Positions 1 through 5,812 of a stretch of 9,332 bases of DNA are shown piece by piece (the stretch's first letter is position 1; every line of letters begins with the position of its first letter). Position numbers and translations under genes: made by a program. Origin of the DNA: Tepidisphaeraceae bacterium (GTDB taxonomy: Bacteria > Planctomycetota > Phycisphaerae > Tepidisphaerales > Tepidisphaeraceae); NCBI GenBank assembly GCA_025450555.1, contig JANWHF010000096.1, positions 1-9,332 on the forward strand, written 5' to 3'. The notes beneath the pieces are model-generated. The model was given only the letters and a program-made list of their open reading frames with translations, did no database searches and had not been told where the DNA came from.

Positions 1-570
1 CTGCGCGATGACGATTCGAAGATTGGGGAAATTCCGCGCGACTTCATCCAGCAAGTAGGGCCGGCCATATTCCAGCTTGCTTTGCTCGGTGAACTGGCCG
101 CTGGGATGGAACAGCACCGGCATGCCGAGCATTTCCGCCTCGGAATAGACGCGCATCGCGCGGGAATCGGTCGGGTGGAAATCCTGATTGGCGGGCGAAA
201 CGGTGATGCCGCGAAGATGCAATTCTTCCCTGGCGGTCGCGACTTCCTGAGGGGCCGACTTTTCCGTCGGATCGATCCCGGCAAAGCCAATGAGCTTCTG
301 CGGGAACCGATTCACATACTCGGCGACATACTGGTTTGGAATCTCAGCCTGGAGATATCGGCTCTTGAAGCCTAGAACGATCGTCTTGTCTACGGTCGTG
401 CTTTGGGCCAGATGATGGTCGGCGTCCGCCGCGGGGACGGAGCGCCATTGCCCCTTTTGGCCGGTGATCCGCACAGGCCTGCGCCGGGGCGATCGCTGGG
501 TGTTCCCCAGTTCGAGGTTTCCAAGCTGGTCAGGCGTCTGCCAGATGTGGGTGTGTACGTCAACAATCAT
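1..570 (-). CDS. Amidohydrolase family 2 (metal-dependent TIM-barrel hydrolase), N-terminal part
   Basis: This reading frame runs from an ATG at 570 to the window edge without a stop and gives 190 residues, so the C-terminal part lies outside the window. The N-terminus reads MIVDVHTHIW. The H-x-H at residues 6 and 8 is the first metal-ligand pair of the amidohydrolase-related (PF04909) superfamily. Further family landmarks are the strand LIGFAGIDP (residues 93-101), the H-P-x-D segment (132-135), and FHPSG (154-158), whose His155 should be another metal ligand. The visible end, NLRIVIAQ, matches the strand that usually precedes the next conserved region. Relatives include decarboxylases of the ACMSD and resorcylate type and lactone hydrolases, but the substrate cannot be told from this fragment. 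It has the same direction as prfB, 301 bp downstream of it, and its own promoter is plausible. No clear Shine-Dalgarno precedes the ATG. Confidence 0.85.
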   Translation of the reverse strand, partial: MIVDVHTHIWQTPDQLGNLELGNTQRSPRRRPVRITGQKGQWRSVPAADADHHLAQSTTVDKTIVLGFKSRYLQAEIPNQYVAEYVNRFPQKLIGFAGIDPTEKSAPQEVATAREELHLRGITVSPANQDFHPTDSRAMRVYSEAEMLGMPVLFHPSGQFTEQSKLEYGRPYLLDEVARNFPNLRIVIAQ

Positions 571-871
571 AAAATCACTGTGCGTCTCGCGGCCGTACCG
601 GTATCGGCCTGTTACGAAAGCGGCCAAGGGTGTTTACCCCTTGCGCGTCGTCCCTTGACTACCTGGTCGCGATCCGTCAGAAGCGGCCTGTAGTTTAGGG
701 ATTTTACGGCTCAGGTCAAAGTCTCCCGCCGCTTACGGCCCCAAGGCGCTACAAATGATTATCGGACAAATGCCGGAGCCTGCCTTAATTCGTGTTAAAT
801 TATGGCAAATCAGTGGGTTATGGAGTGATCGATCGCCCGTCGATTGGAGAAACCCCTTTTTAAGGAAACGC
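571..871. other. Intergenic region between prfB and the amidohydrolase gene, with two hairpins
   Basis: I see no convincing gene in this stretch. Two inverted repeats lie upstream of the amidohydrolase start. The first, at 591-609, has arms GGCCG and CGGCC around a nearly self-complementary centre. The second, at 625-643, has arms CAAGGG and CCCTTG around a 7-nt loop. They could be an operator or structure in the leader RNA. A third, AT-rich imperfect inverted repeat (GCCTTAATT with AATTATGGC) lies at about 780-805. No hairpin followed by a U-tract was found downstream of prfB, so transcription may read through from prfB into the amidohydrolase gene. Confidence 0.4.
692..719 (-). promoter_or_regulatory. 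Possible sigma-70-type promoter for the amidohydrolase gene
   Basis: Read on the minus strand there is TTGACC (714-719), a 16-bp spacer and TAAACT (692-697). These match the consensus at 5 of 6 and 4 of 6 positions. Transcription would start near 685 and give a leader of roughly 115 nt containing the two hairpins described for the intergenic region. It was found by eye only, and such matches occur by chance. Confidence 0.3.
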
Positions 872-1988
872 CTACTTTTTGTCTTTCTTGCGGCGGCGCA
901 GTTCGGCATCGATGAAGGCGTCCAGTTCCCCCCGGTCCAGAACTGCCTCCACATTGCTGGTTTCGACGCCTGTCCGTATATCTTTCACGCGTCGATCGTC
1001 CAGCACGTAATTGCGGATCTGGCTGCCGAATGAAACCGCCTTGGGGTCGCCGACCACTTGGCGAAGTTCTTCGTCGCGCTTGGCTTGTTCCAATGCTTCG
1101 ATCTTGCTCGACAGGATGTTGATCGCGAGCCGCTTGTTTTGTTGCTGGCTGCGCTCGACCGAGCAGGTGACGGTAATTCCTGTAGGGATATGGGTGATTC
1201 TCACCGCCGTCGCGACTTTGTTGACGTTCTGCCCACCCGGCCCACTGGCGCGCACGAACGCCATAATATCCAGATCGGTTTCGGGGATTTCGGTATCGGT
1301 GTCGGCTTCATCAAACTCCGGCACCACCATGACCGACGCGAAGCTCGTCTGCCTCTTGTTCTGAGCATTGAACGGGCTTGGCCGAACCAACCGATGCACT
1401 CCCGCCTCGGCTCGCAGATAGCCAAATGTGTAGGCCCCTTTGACGTGCAGGGTCACGCTTTTGATTCCCGCCTGCTCACCCCATTGCCGATCGATTTCTG
1501 AAATGTCCCAGCCCCGGCGCTCGAAGAAATAGAGGTACATCCGCAGCAGCATCTCCGCCCAATCCTGCGCCTCGGTGCCGCCGGCTCCGGCTTGGATGGT
1601 GAAAAAGCAATTGCGGGCGTCATTGGGCCCATCGAGAAGCGCTTGAAGCTCGACGCGCTCGCCCTGTCTTTCGAGGTCGGCCACCATCTTGTCGGCTTCG
1701 GCCAACGTCTCGGCGTCGCCCGCTTCTTCGCCCAGCTCATACAGCGCGCGGGCATCATCGACGGCTTTCAGCAGCCCTTCGACAGGATCGATCTGCGATT
1801 TGAGGCTTTTTAGTTCAGAGACAGTGGACTTGGCCGCCTCGGGTTTGTCCCAGAAGCCTTCCTCACCCATTTTAGTTTCGAGTTCCTTGCGGCGGGCCTG
1901 CTTTGCCGGCAAGTCAAAGAGAGTCCCGGATCGCAATGATCCGGGCCGAGAGGGTTTCGATGGCGGACGAAAGGTTTTCGTGAATCAT
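872..1988 (-). CDS. prfB: Peptide chain release factor 2 (RF2), made by +1 programmed frameshift
   Basis: RF2 recognises UAA and UGA stop codons on the ribosome and releases the finished peptide. The protein is read in two frames. The zero frame starts at ATG 1988 and gives 24 codons (MIHENLSSAIETLSARIIAI, then RDSL) up to an in-frame TGA at 1916-1914. After a +1 shift it continues as DLPAKQARRKELE and onward to the TAG at 872-874. The total is 371 residues, against 365 in E. coli. The specificity tripeptide SPF falls at about residues 204-206 and the catalytic GGQ at about 251-253, almost the same numbering as E. coli RF2. Other landmarks are QAGAGGTEAQDWAEML and the QIRNYVLDDRRVKD segment near the C-terminus. 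An ATG at 1936 opens the second frame, but it would lose the N-terminal helix and is an artefact of the shift. A TTGACTTGACG motif at 2043-2053 (minus strand) resembles a -35 box, but no good -10 follows it. Confidence 0.96.
1913..1919 (-). promoter_or_regulatory. prfB programmed +1 frameshift site (CTT TGA C)
   Basis: The minus strand reads CTT-TGA-C, which is the slippery Leu codon, the UGA and the 3' C found at the classical RF2 autoregulatory site. The zero frame ends at this TGA, and the +1 frame continues directly into conserved RF2 sequence. When RF2 is scarce the ribosome pauses at UGA and shifts; when it is abundant, translation stops. E. coli has a strong Shine-Dalgarno-like AGGGGG three bases before the CTT. 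Here only a GGGA lies five to eight bases upstream, so that stimulator is weak or shifted. Confidence 0.93.
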
Positions 1989-2237
1989 CCCGCGCAACTT
2001 AACAGAAACGTCTGGCGTGTGAAAGTAGCGATGCTTTTCCGGCGTCAAGTCAATTTCTACCGAATCACAACATCCAGATTTTCTTGCCGGAACTGCACTA
2101 TTCCCCTGTTTTTAACACCTGTCCCATAAGAAGTCCCGTTGCCGACTCGCATCCCCGTTGGTCCTTGCGCCCATAACTTTTGCGCGTTTTTGCGATCTAA
2201 AGTGACCCCTTAAACGGCGACGATGACAGCCATGAAT
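1989..2237. other. Divergent intergenic region between prfB and the flagellin leader
   Basis: No coding frame here looks real. The stretch must hold the prfB promoter (minus strand) and probably the flagellin promoter (plus strand), but neither gives a strong consensus match. It is more AT-rich than its flanks around 2050-2120 and 2170-2200, as expected for promoter DNA. Confidence 0.4.
2198..2226 (+). promoter_or_regulatory. Weak sigma-28-like promoter candidate for flagellin
   Basis: TAAA at 2198-2201 is followed, after 17 bp, by GACGATGA at 2219-2226, which matches 6 of 8 bases of the flagellar sigma-28 -10 element GCCGATAA. The usual spacer is 15 bp, so the spacing is off. If real, transcription would start at about 2233, immediately before the structured leader. 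I found no sigma-54 element (GG, 10 bp, GC) in a better position. Confidence 0.2.
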
Positions 2238-2299
2238 CGCGGATCAAGCGTTCTTGTGACGCCTGCGCCGCGGCCAGGACATGTGGGAAAGGAGGACTG

Positions 2300-2323
2300 A
2301 TGCCAGTGGGAACGCCCCGGTGA
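2300..2323 (+). CDS. Possible 7-residue leader peptide (uORF) in the flagellin leader
   Basis: An ATG at 2300 opens a 7-codon frame reading MPVGTPR and ends at TGA 2321-2323. Directly upstream is AAAGGAGG (2288-2295), a far stronger Shine-Dalgarno than the one in front of flagellin itself, though the 4-nt gap to the ATG is short. The stop codon falls inside the loop of the 2309-2341 hairpin, so a ribosome reading this frame would melt that helix. This is the geometry of a translated leader that couples translation to RNA folding. It is too short to judge by coding statistics, and the purine-rich motif could have another role. Confidence 0.25.
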   Translation: MPVGTPR

Positions 2324-2488
2324 GTTCGGGCTTAGCGTTCCACAGGCTGCCGGTGGTCGAGCCCCTGACCATCCGGAAGAGCCTTTCAATGGAATGAGGG
2401 GTTCGCAGGACCTTTTGGTCCATGGCGGCAGACATGTGTTCTGCCCCCAACAGTAAACGGGATCGCGACTCCGCAGAAGCCGCCAATC

Positions 2489-2509
2489 CCTGTCACGGAG
2501 AGACACAGG
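2489..2509 (+). promoter_or_regulatory. Flagellin ribosome-binding site inside a small hairpin loop
   Basis: The likely Shine-Dalgarno GGAGAG (2497-2502) stands 8 nt before the flagellin ATG at 2511. It lies in the 11-nt loop of a 5-bp stem made by CCTGT (2489-2493) and ACAGG (2505-2509). The site is displayed in the loop, not buried in the stem, and the start codon follows one base after the helix. Stability of this helix could affect initiation. Confidence 0.45.
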
Positions 2510-2510
2510 T

Positions 2511-3944
2511 ATGAGCACTATAAACACCAACGTCAACTCGCTGATCGCGCAGCGCTCGTTGCAGCAGAACACGAATTCGCTGAACACCAGCCTGCAGCGC
2601 CTCAGCACCGGTTTGAGGATCAACAAGGGTGCCGATGATCCGGCAGGCCTCATTGCCAGCGAGGGCTTCAAGGCCCAGGAAACCGGCATCAACCAGGCCA
2701 TCAATAACGCCAACCAGGCGACCAACGTCATCGGTACCGCCGAAGGTGGCTTGAACGAAGTCAGCAACCTGCTGAACCAGCTCGACGGGCTGGTCAATCA
2801 GTCGGCCAACACCGGCGCCCTCAGCTCCGACCAAGTCGCGGCTAACCAGCTTCAGGTTGACTCGATCCTGAGCACCATCAACCGCGTTGCCGGCACCACC
2901 AGCTTCGGTGGCAAGCACCTTCTAAACGGCAACCTCGACTACACCAACAGCAGCGTGGCCACCAGCGCCTTCTCGGCTCTGCAGGTCAACGCCGCCAACC
3001 TGCCCAACAACGCCACCGAGAAGGTTGTGGTGCAGGTCACCAACAGCGCTACGCAGGGCGTGGTCTCCTACACCGGCACCCTTGCTGCCGGTAAAGACTA
3101 CGCTGGCGCCAGCGCCATCACCCTCCAAGTTGCCGGCACGACCGGCACCGAGCAGCTTAGCTTTGCAGGCAGCTCGACGCTTTCGTCCATCGTCGCGGCC
3201 GTCAACGCGGTCAAGACCGCAACCGGCGTGACCGCTTCGACCAACGGCACTAATCTGTCGTTCATCTCCAGCAACTATGGCTCGAGCAACTACGTGAGCG
3301 TTACTGCTCTTAGCGGTACCTTCGCCATCACGGGTGGTACGGGTGGAAAGGCCTTTGGCAAGGACGCGGTCGTCAAGGTCAACGGTGCCACGGCCCAAGC
3401 CAGCGGCCTGAACGTCACCTATCGCGACAACAACCTCGACGTCAATCTTACGCTCTCGAGCGGCCTCAATGGCGGCAAGACCAAGACCTTCGGGATCACG
3501 GGCGGCGGAGCCACCTTCTCGCTGGGTGCCACTGTCAACGAAACTGACAAGGCCAGCATCGGCATTCAGTCGGTCTCGACCGGCAGCCTTGGTAACTCGG
3601 GCATCGGCTTCCTCAACTCGCTGGGTAGCGGCGGAGCCAATTCTCTCAGCGCCGCCGATCTGACCGGTGCTCAGAACATCGTCAGCAATGCCATTACTCA
3701 GGTTGCCAGCCTTCGCGGCCGCCTGGGCGCCTTCCAGACCTTCACGCTCGGTTCCACGATCAGCAGCTTGAACGTGGCCTATGAGAACGTCTCGTCTTCG
3801 GAAAGCGCGATTGCGGACACCAACTTTGCCGCTGAAACGGCAAACCTGACCCGCGCCCAGATCCTTCAGCAGTCGGCATCGACCGTGCTGTCGCAGGCCA
3901 ATGCGTCTCCCAAGATCGCGTTGTCCCTGCTTCAGAACGCTTAA
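2511..3944 (+). CDS. fliC: Flagellin (filament subunit)
   Basis: This is the 477-residue structural subunit of the flagellar filament, exported through the flagellar type III system and polymerised at the tip. The N-terminal D0/D1 domain (about residues 1-140) is typical: MSTINTNVNSLIAQRSLQQN, then LQRLSTGLRINKGADDPAGL. The C-terminal D1/D0 domain (about 384-477) is equally clear, with SLRGRLGAFQ, the SESAIADTNFAAE segment and the end ASPKIALSLLQ. The Thr-, Ser-, Gly- and Asn-rich centre forms the variable outer domains. Within it, about residues 195-275 resemble the flagellin hook IN motif (ITLQVAG, then LSSIVAAVNAVKTATGVTAS). The protein contains no Cys or Trp, as is common for flagellins. 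Around residue 90 the Gln-Arg-Val-Arg-Glu patch of enterobacterial flagellins is replaced by NQLDGL. The gene has its own long structured leader and its own terminator, so it is probably monocistronic. The symbol hag is used for the same family. Confidence 0.97.
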   Translation: MSTINTNVNSLIAQRSLQQNTNSLNTSLQRLSTGLRINKGADDPAGLIASEGFKAQETGINQAINNANQATNVIGTAEGGLNEVSNLLNQLDGLVNQSANTGALSSDQVAANQLQVDSILSTINRVAGTTSFGGKHLLNGNLDYTNSSVATSAFSALQVNAANLPNNATEKVVVQVTNSATQGVVSYTGTLAAGKDYAGASAITLQVAGTTGTEQLSFAGSSTLSSIVAAVNAVKTATGVTASTNGTNLSFISSNYGSSNYVSVTALSGTFAITGGTGGKAFGKDAVVKVNGATAQASGLNVTYRDNNLDVNLTLSSGLNGGKTKTFGITGGGATFSLGATVNETDKASIGIQSVSTGSLGNSGIGFLNSLGSGGANSLSAADLTGAQNIVSNAITQVASLRGRLGAFQTFTLGSTISSLNVAYENVSSSESAIADTNFAAETANLTRAQILQQSASTVLSQANASPKIALSLLQNA

Positions 3945-4007
3945 TTGAGCTGAACCCTTAGCGGGCCGGAAGGCGGAGTTGCCTTTCGAAACTTTCCCAC
4001 AAGTCCA

Positions 4008-4046
4008 AAGCACCCCCGGACCCAAAGTCCGGGGGTGCTTCTTCTC
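4008..4046 (+). terminator. Flagellin transcription terminator
   Basis: AAGCACCCCCGGAC (4008-4021) and GTCCGGGGGTGCTT (4027-4040) form a perfect 14-bp stem around the loop CCAAA, 63 bp after the flagellin stop. The following tract CTTCTC is only partly T-rich, but the stem is very stable. A smaller 7-bp hairpin with one G-U pair, GGAAGGC (3968-3974) with GCCTTTC (3981-3987), lies between the stop and the terminator. It may protect the mRNA 3' end. Confidence 0.85.
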
Positions 4047-4054
4047 GTGAAAAT

Positions 4055-4259
4055 AGGCTCAAAGATCGCAAAAAAATCTGATCCTCGCGCGATCTTTTGG
4101 CTCACACGGTGCGTATCATTGTCGTGATGGTTAGAGGGCCTGATGGCCCCGATCATCCGCGAAACAACGCGGCGGCGGCGAAGTGACTTTCGACGCCACC
4201 GTTACAAGCCTCCTTCCCTGGGCGACGTGGTGTGCCGAGAGCACCACGCCGCCTTTTTT
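4055..4259 (+). ncRNA. Candidate small RNA or attenuated leader upstream of the mutase gene
   Basis: Between the flagellin terminator and the mutase start lie about 370 bp without a convincing gene. The left part contains helices AAAGATCGC 4061-4069 with GCGATCTTT 4089-4097, and GGGCC 4136-4140 with GGCCC 4145-4149. It then ends in a textbook intrinsic terminator at 4221-4259. A terminator in this place needs a transcript to terminate. Either a short RNA of up to about 200 nt starts after 4040, or this is the 5' leader of the mutase gene with a conditional terminator, or it is a backup stop for flagellin read-through. No confident promoter was found. TATCAT (4114-4119) resembles a -10 box but has no matching -35. 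A 19-codon frame from ATG 4127 to TGA 4186 has no ribosome-binding site. Confidence 0.3.
4221..4259 (+). terminator. Intrinsic terminator upstream of the mutase gene
   Basis: GGCG (4221-4224) and CGTGGTG (4226-4232) pair with CACCACG (4242-4248) and CGCC (4250-4253), with one A-C mismatch and a 9-nt loop. Six T residues follow directly (4254-4259). The U-tract fits the plus strand only. It lies 150 bp before the mutase ATG, which is unusual for a simple gene end and supports a separate short transcript or attenuation. Confidence 0.75.
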
Positions 4260-4408
4260 ATTGCGCATTTGCGCTCGCACATGTCACTCGCCTGCGCGAA
4301 GCCGCAAGCGGCGACCCATTGGATCGCGCCCATCTATCGCTGATTGTGCGCCGCGCGCTTCACCGATATGCTTGCGCCCCCAAGAACCACTCCGGAGCAC
4401 GCAGCCTT

Positions 4409-5800
4409 ATGATTGAGAAGATTTTCAAAGCCTATGACGTCCGCGCCACCTATCCCAGCCCGCTAAACGAAGAGATGGCCTGGAAGGTGGGCCACGCCAC
4501 CGCGCAATATCTCAAGCGAAGCCGTCAGAGCGTGGCATCCGACCAGAAGGTGCAGCGCGAAGACACGATGGTTGTGGGGCACGACATGCGTCCCAGTTCT
4601 CCCGAGCTGTCTCGCGCGCTCATCGATGGAATTCGCTCGGTCGGGATGAACGTCATCGACATCGGAATGATCGACACGTCGATGATCTACTTTGCCATCA
4701 ATCACCTGGACACGGTGGGCGGCATTCAGACCACCGCCTCGCACAATCCGATCCAATACAACGGGTTCAAGATCAGCGGCCCCAAGGCCAAGCCGATCGG
4801 CGCTGCCAGCGGGCTTGATGACATCAAGCGCATCGCCACCACGCTTCGCGTCGGACAGACCGGCTTGAAGGGAACCATTTCGGAAATGGATCTCTGGAAG
4901 GAATACCGCGAGCACGTGCTCAAGTTCATGAACCTTCGCCGGAAGATCAAAGTCGTCATCGATGCAAGCAATGGGATGGCGGGCAAAATGGTGCCGGCCA
5001 TTTTCGGCGGCGTGCGCAATCTCGAGATCGTGCCGGTGCTTTTTGAGATCACCGGCCAGTTCGTTCACGATCCCAATCCGCTGGTCGAGCAGAACCTTCA
5101 GATGCTCAAGGACAAGATGGCCCAGGTGAAGCCGGACCTTGGCGTCTGCTTCGACGGCGATGCCGACCGCTGCATGTTCGTCGATGAAAATGGCAAGATG
5201 ATCGGCTGCGACCTGATCACCGCCGTTCTCGCGCGCGATTTTCTCAAAGCGCCGGAGAACCAGGGCTCGACGATCGTCTACGACCTGCGCTCCAGCCACG
5301 TGGTGGCCGATGAAGTGCGCGCAGCAGGCGGCGTCCCGCGCCGCGAGCGGGTGGGGCATGCCTTCATCAAGAAAACCATGGCCGAAACCAAAGCCGTCTT
5401 CGGCGGCGAGCTGTCGGGCCATTTCTATTTCCGCGACAACTTCTTTGCCGACTCCGGCCCGATCGCCTTCGCTAGATTGTTATCCGTCCTCTCTGCGCAG
5501 TCCGGCCCCCTGAGCCAGTTGATCGCTCCGCTTTATCGCTATTCCCAGAGCGGGGAAATCAATTTTCAGGTCGAAGACAAGGACGGCAAAATCCGCGAGC
5601 TGGCCGACACCTACAAGAAAGCACAGATCGATTACCTCGATGGAGTCACCATCGACAATGGCACCTGGTGGTTCAATGTCCGAAAGAGCAACACTGAGCC
5701 ACTGCTGAGACTGAACCTTGAAGCTGAATCGCCACAGATGCTGGAAGAAAAGCTCAAAGAGCTGAAGCGCATTTTGGGCGAGCCAGTGCATGGGCATTAA
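4409..5800 (+). CDS. Phosphomannomutase/phosphoglucomutase (alpha-D-phosphohexomutase)
   Basis: This enzyme interconverts the 1- and 6-phosphates of mannose and/or glucose and supplies GDP-mannose or UDP-glucose pathways for surface polysaccharides. From ATG 4409 the protein has 463 residues, the usual size for the AlgC/ManB type. All four active-site elements are present. They are the phosphoserine loop TASHNP (109-114, Ser111), the metal loop DGDADR (249-254), the sugar-binding GGELSGH (332-338) and the phosphate-binding RKSNTEP (425-431). The open frame extends upstream to 4232, but that extension overlaps the terminator hairpin and does not resemble the family. The family-typical N-terminus MIEKIFKAYDVRATYP starts at 4409. 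No good Shine-Dalgarno precedes it. The sequence does not settle mannose against glucose preference, or whether it serves flagellar, capsular or LPS glycans. Confidence 0.94.
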   Translation: MIEKIFKAYDVRATYPSPLNEEMAWKVGHATAQYLKRSRQSVASDQKVQREDTMVVGHDMRPSSPELSRALIDGIRSVGMNVIDIGMIDTSMIYFAINHLDTVGGIQTTASHNPIQYNGFKISGPKAKPIGAASGLDDIKRIATTLRVGQTGLKGTISEMDLWKEYREHVLKFMNLRRKIKVVIDASNGMAGKMVPAIFGGVRNLEIVPVLFEITGQFVHDPNPLVEQNLQMLKDKMAQVKPDLGVCFDGDADRCMFVDENGKMIGCDLITAVLARDFLKAPENQGSTIVYDLRSSHVVADEVRAAGGVPRRERVGHAFIKKTMAETKAVFGGELSGHFYFRDNFFADSGPIAFARLLSVLSAQSGPLSQLIAPLYRYSQSGEINFQVEDKDGKIRELADTYKKAQIDYLDGVTIDNGTWWFNVRKSNTEPLLRLNLEAESPQMLEEKLKELKRILGEPVHGH

Positions 5801-5812
5801 GCGGCATCGGCG

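Larger units (their letters stand above)
2238..2510 (+). ncRNA. Structured 5' leader RNA of the flagellin gene (candidate cis-regulatory element)
   Basis: I matched complementary arms by eye along this stretch. CGCGG 2238-2242 pairs with CCGCG 2268-2272. GGAACGC 2309-2315 pairs with GCGTTCC 2335-2341 and encloses CCCG 2316-2319 with CGGG 2327-2330. GGCT 2345-2348 pairs with AGCC 2380-2383 and encloses CCGGTGGTC 2350-2358 with GACCA-t-CCGG 2367-2376. GGACC 2408-2412 pairs with GGTCC 2417-2421 around a TTTT loop. GGCAGA 2427-2432 pairs with TCTGCC 2440-2445. CCTGT 2489-2493 pairs with ACAGG 2505-2509. In addition, the whole 8-nt loop GAGCCCCT (2359-2366) can pair with AGGGGTTC (2397-2404), with one G-U, making a pseudoknot. 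This density of strong helices just before a flagellin start suggests a regulatory leader. I do not recognise a known riboswitch or ribozyme family. The 5' end is unknown. Confidence 0.5.

Noticed and set aside
872..1936. prfB starting at the ATG at 1936
   Set aside because: Its first seven codons read through the frameshift site in the second frame. The family N-terminus is found in the other frame from 1988 up to CTT-TGA-C.
2020..2053. prfB promoter from the TTGACTTGACG motif on the minus strand
   Set aside because: At 16-18 bp spacing the -10 positions read at best GCTACT, which is too poor to call as a promoter.
2295..2341. Hammerhead ribozyme (CTGATG present at 2297-2302)
   Set aside because: The core would need CTGANGA and a GAAA after the second stem. 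The base after CTGATG is C, and GAAA is missing in the right place.
2300..2380. Cobalamin riboswitch (GGGAA and GGTGAG boxes look similar)
   Set aside because: The downstream conserved core, including the GCAACTG-type box, is absent. The similarity is limited to a few common bases.
2244..2486. 80-codon minus-strand frame in the flagellin leader
   Set aside because: It has no recognisable motif or ribosome-binding site, and it covers exactly the paired segments of the leader, which explain the sequence better.
2922..4025. Long open frame on the minus strand opposite flagellin
   Set aside because: It is the reverse shadow of a GC-rich, well-supported flagellin gene. Its translation is low-complexity Gly, Ala, Arg and Val without recognisable motifs.
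4232..4408. N-terminal extension of the mutase frame from 4232
   Set aside because: The extension begins inside the terminator hairpin, is Arg- and Ala-rich without family similarity, and the mutase N-terminus fits an ATG at 4409.
4463..5422. Long open frame on the minus strand opposite the mutase
   Set aside because: It is a mirror frame of the mutase, rich in His, Asp and Ala from reversed codons. All family motifs are on the plus strand.
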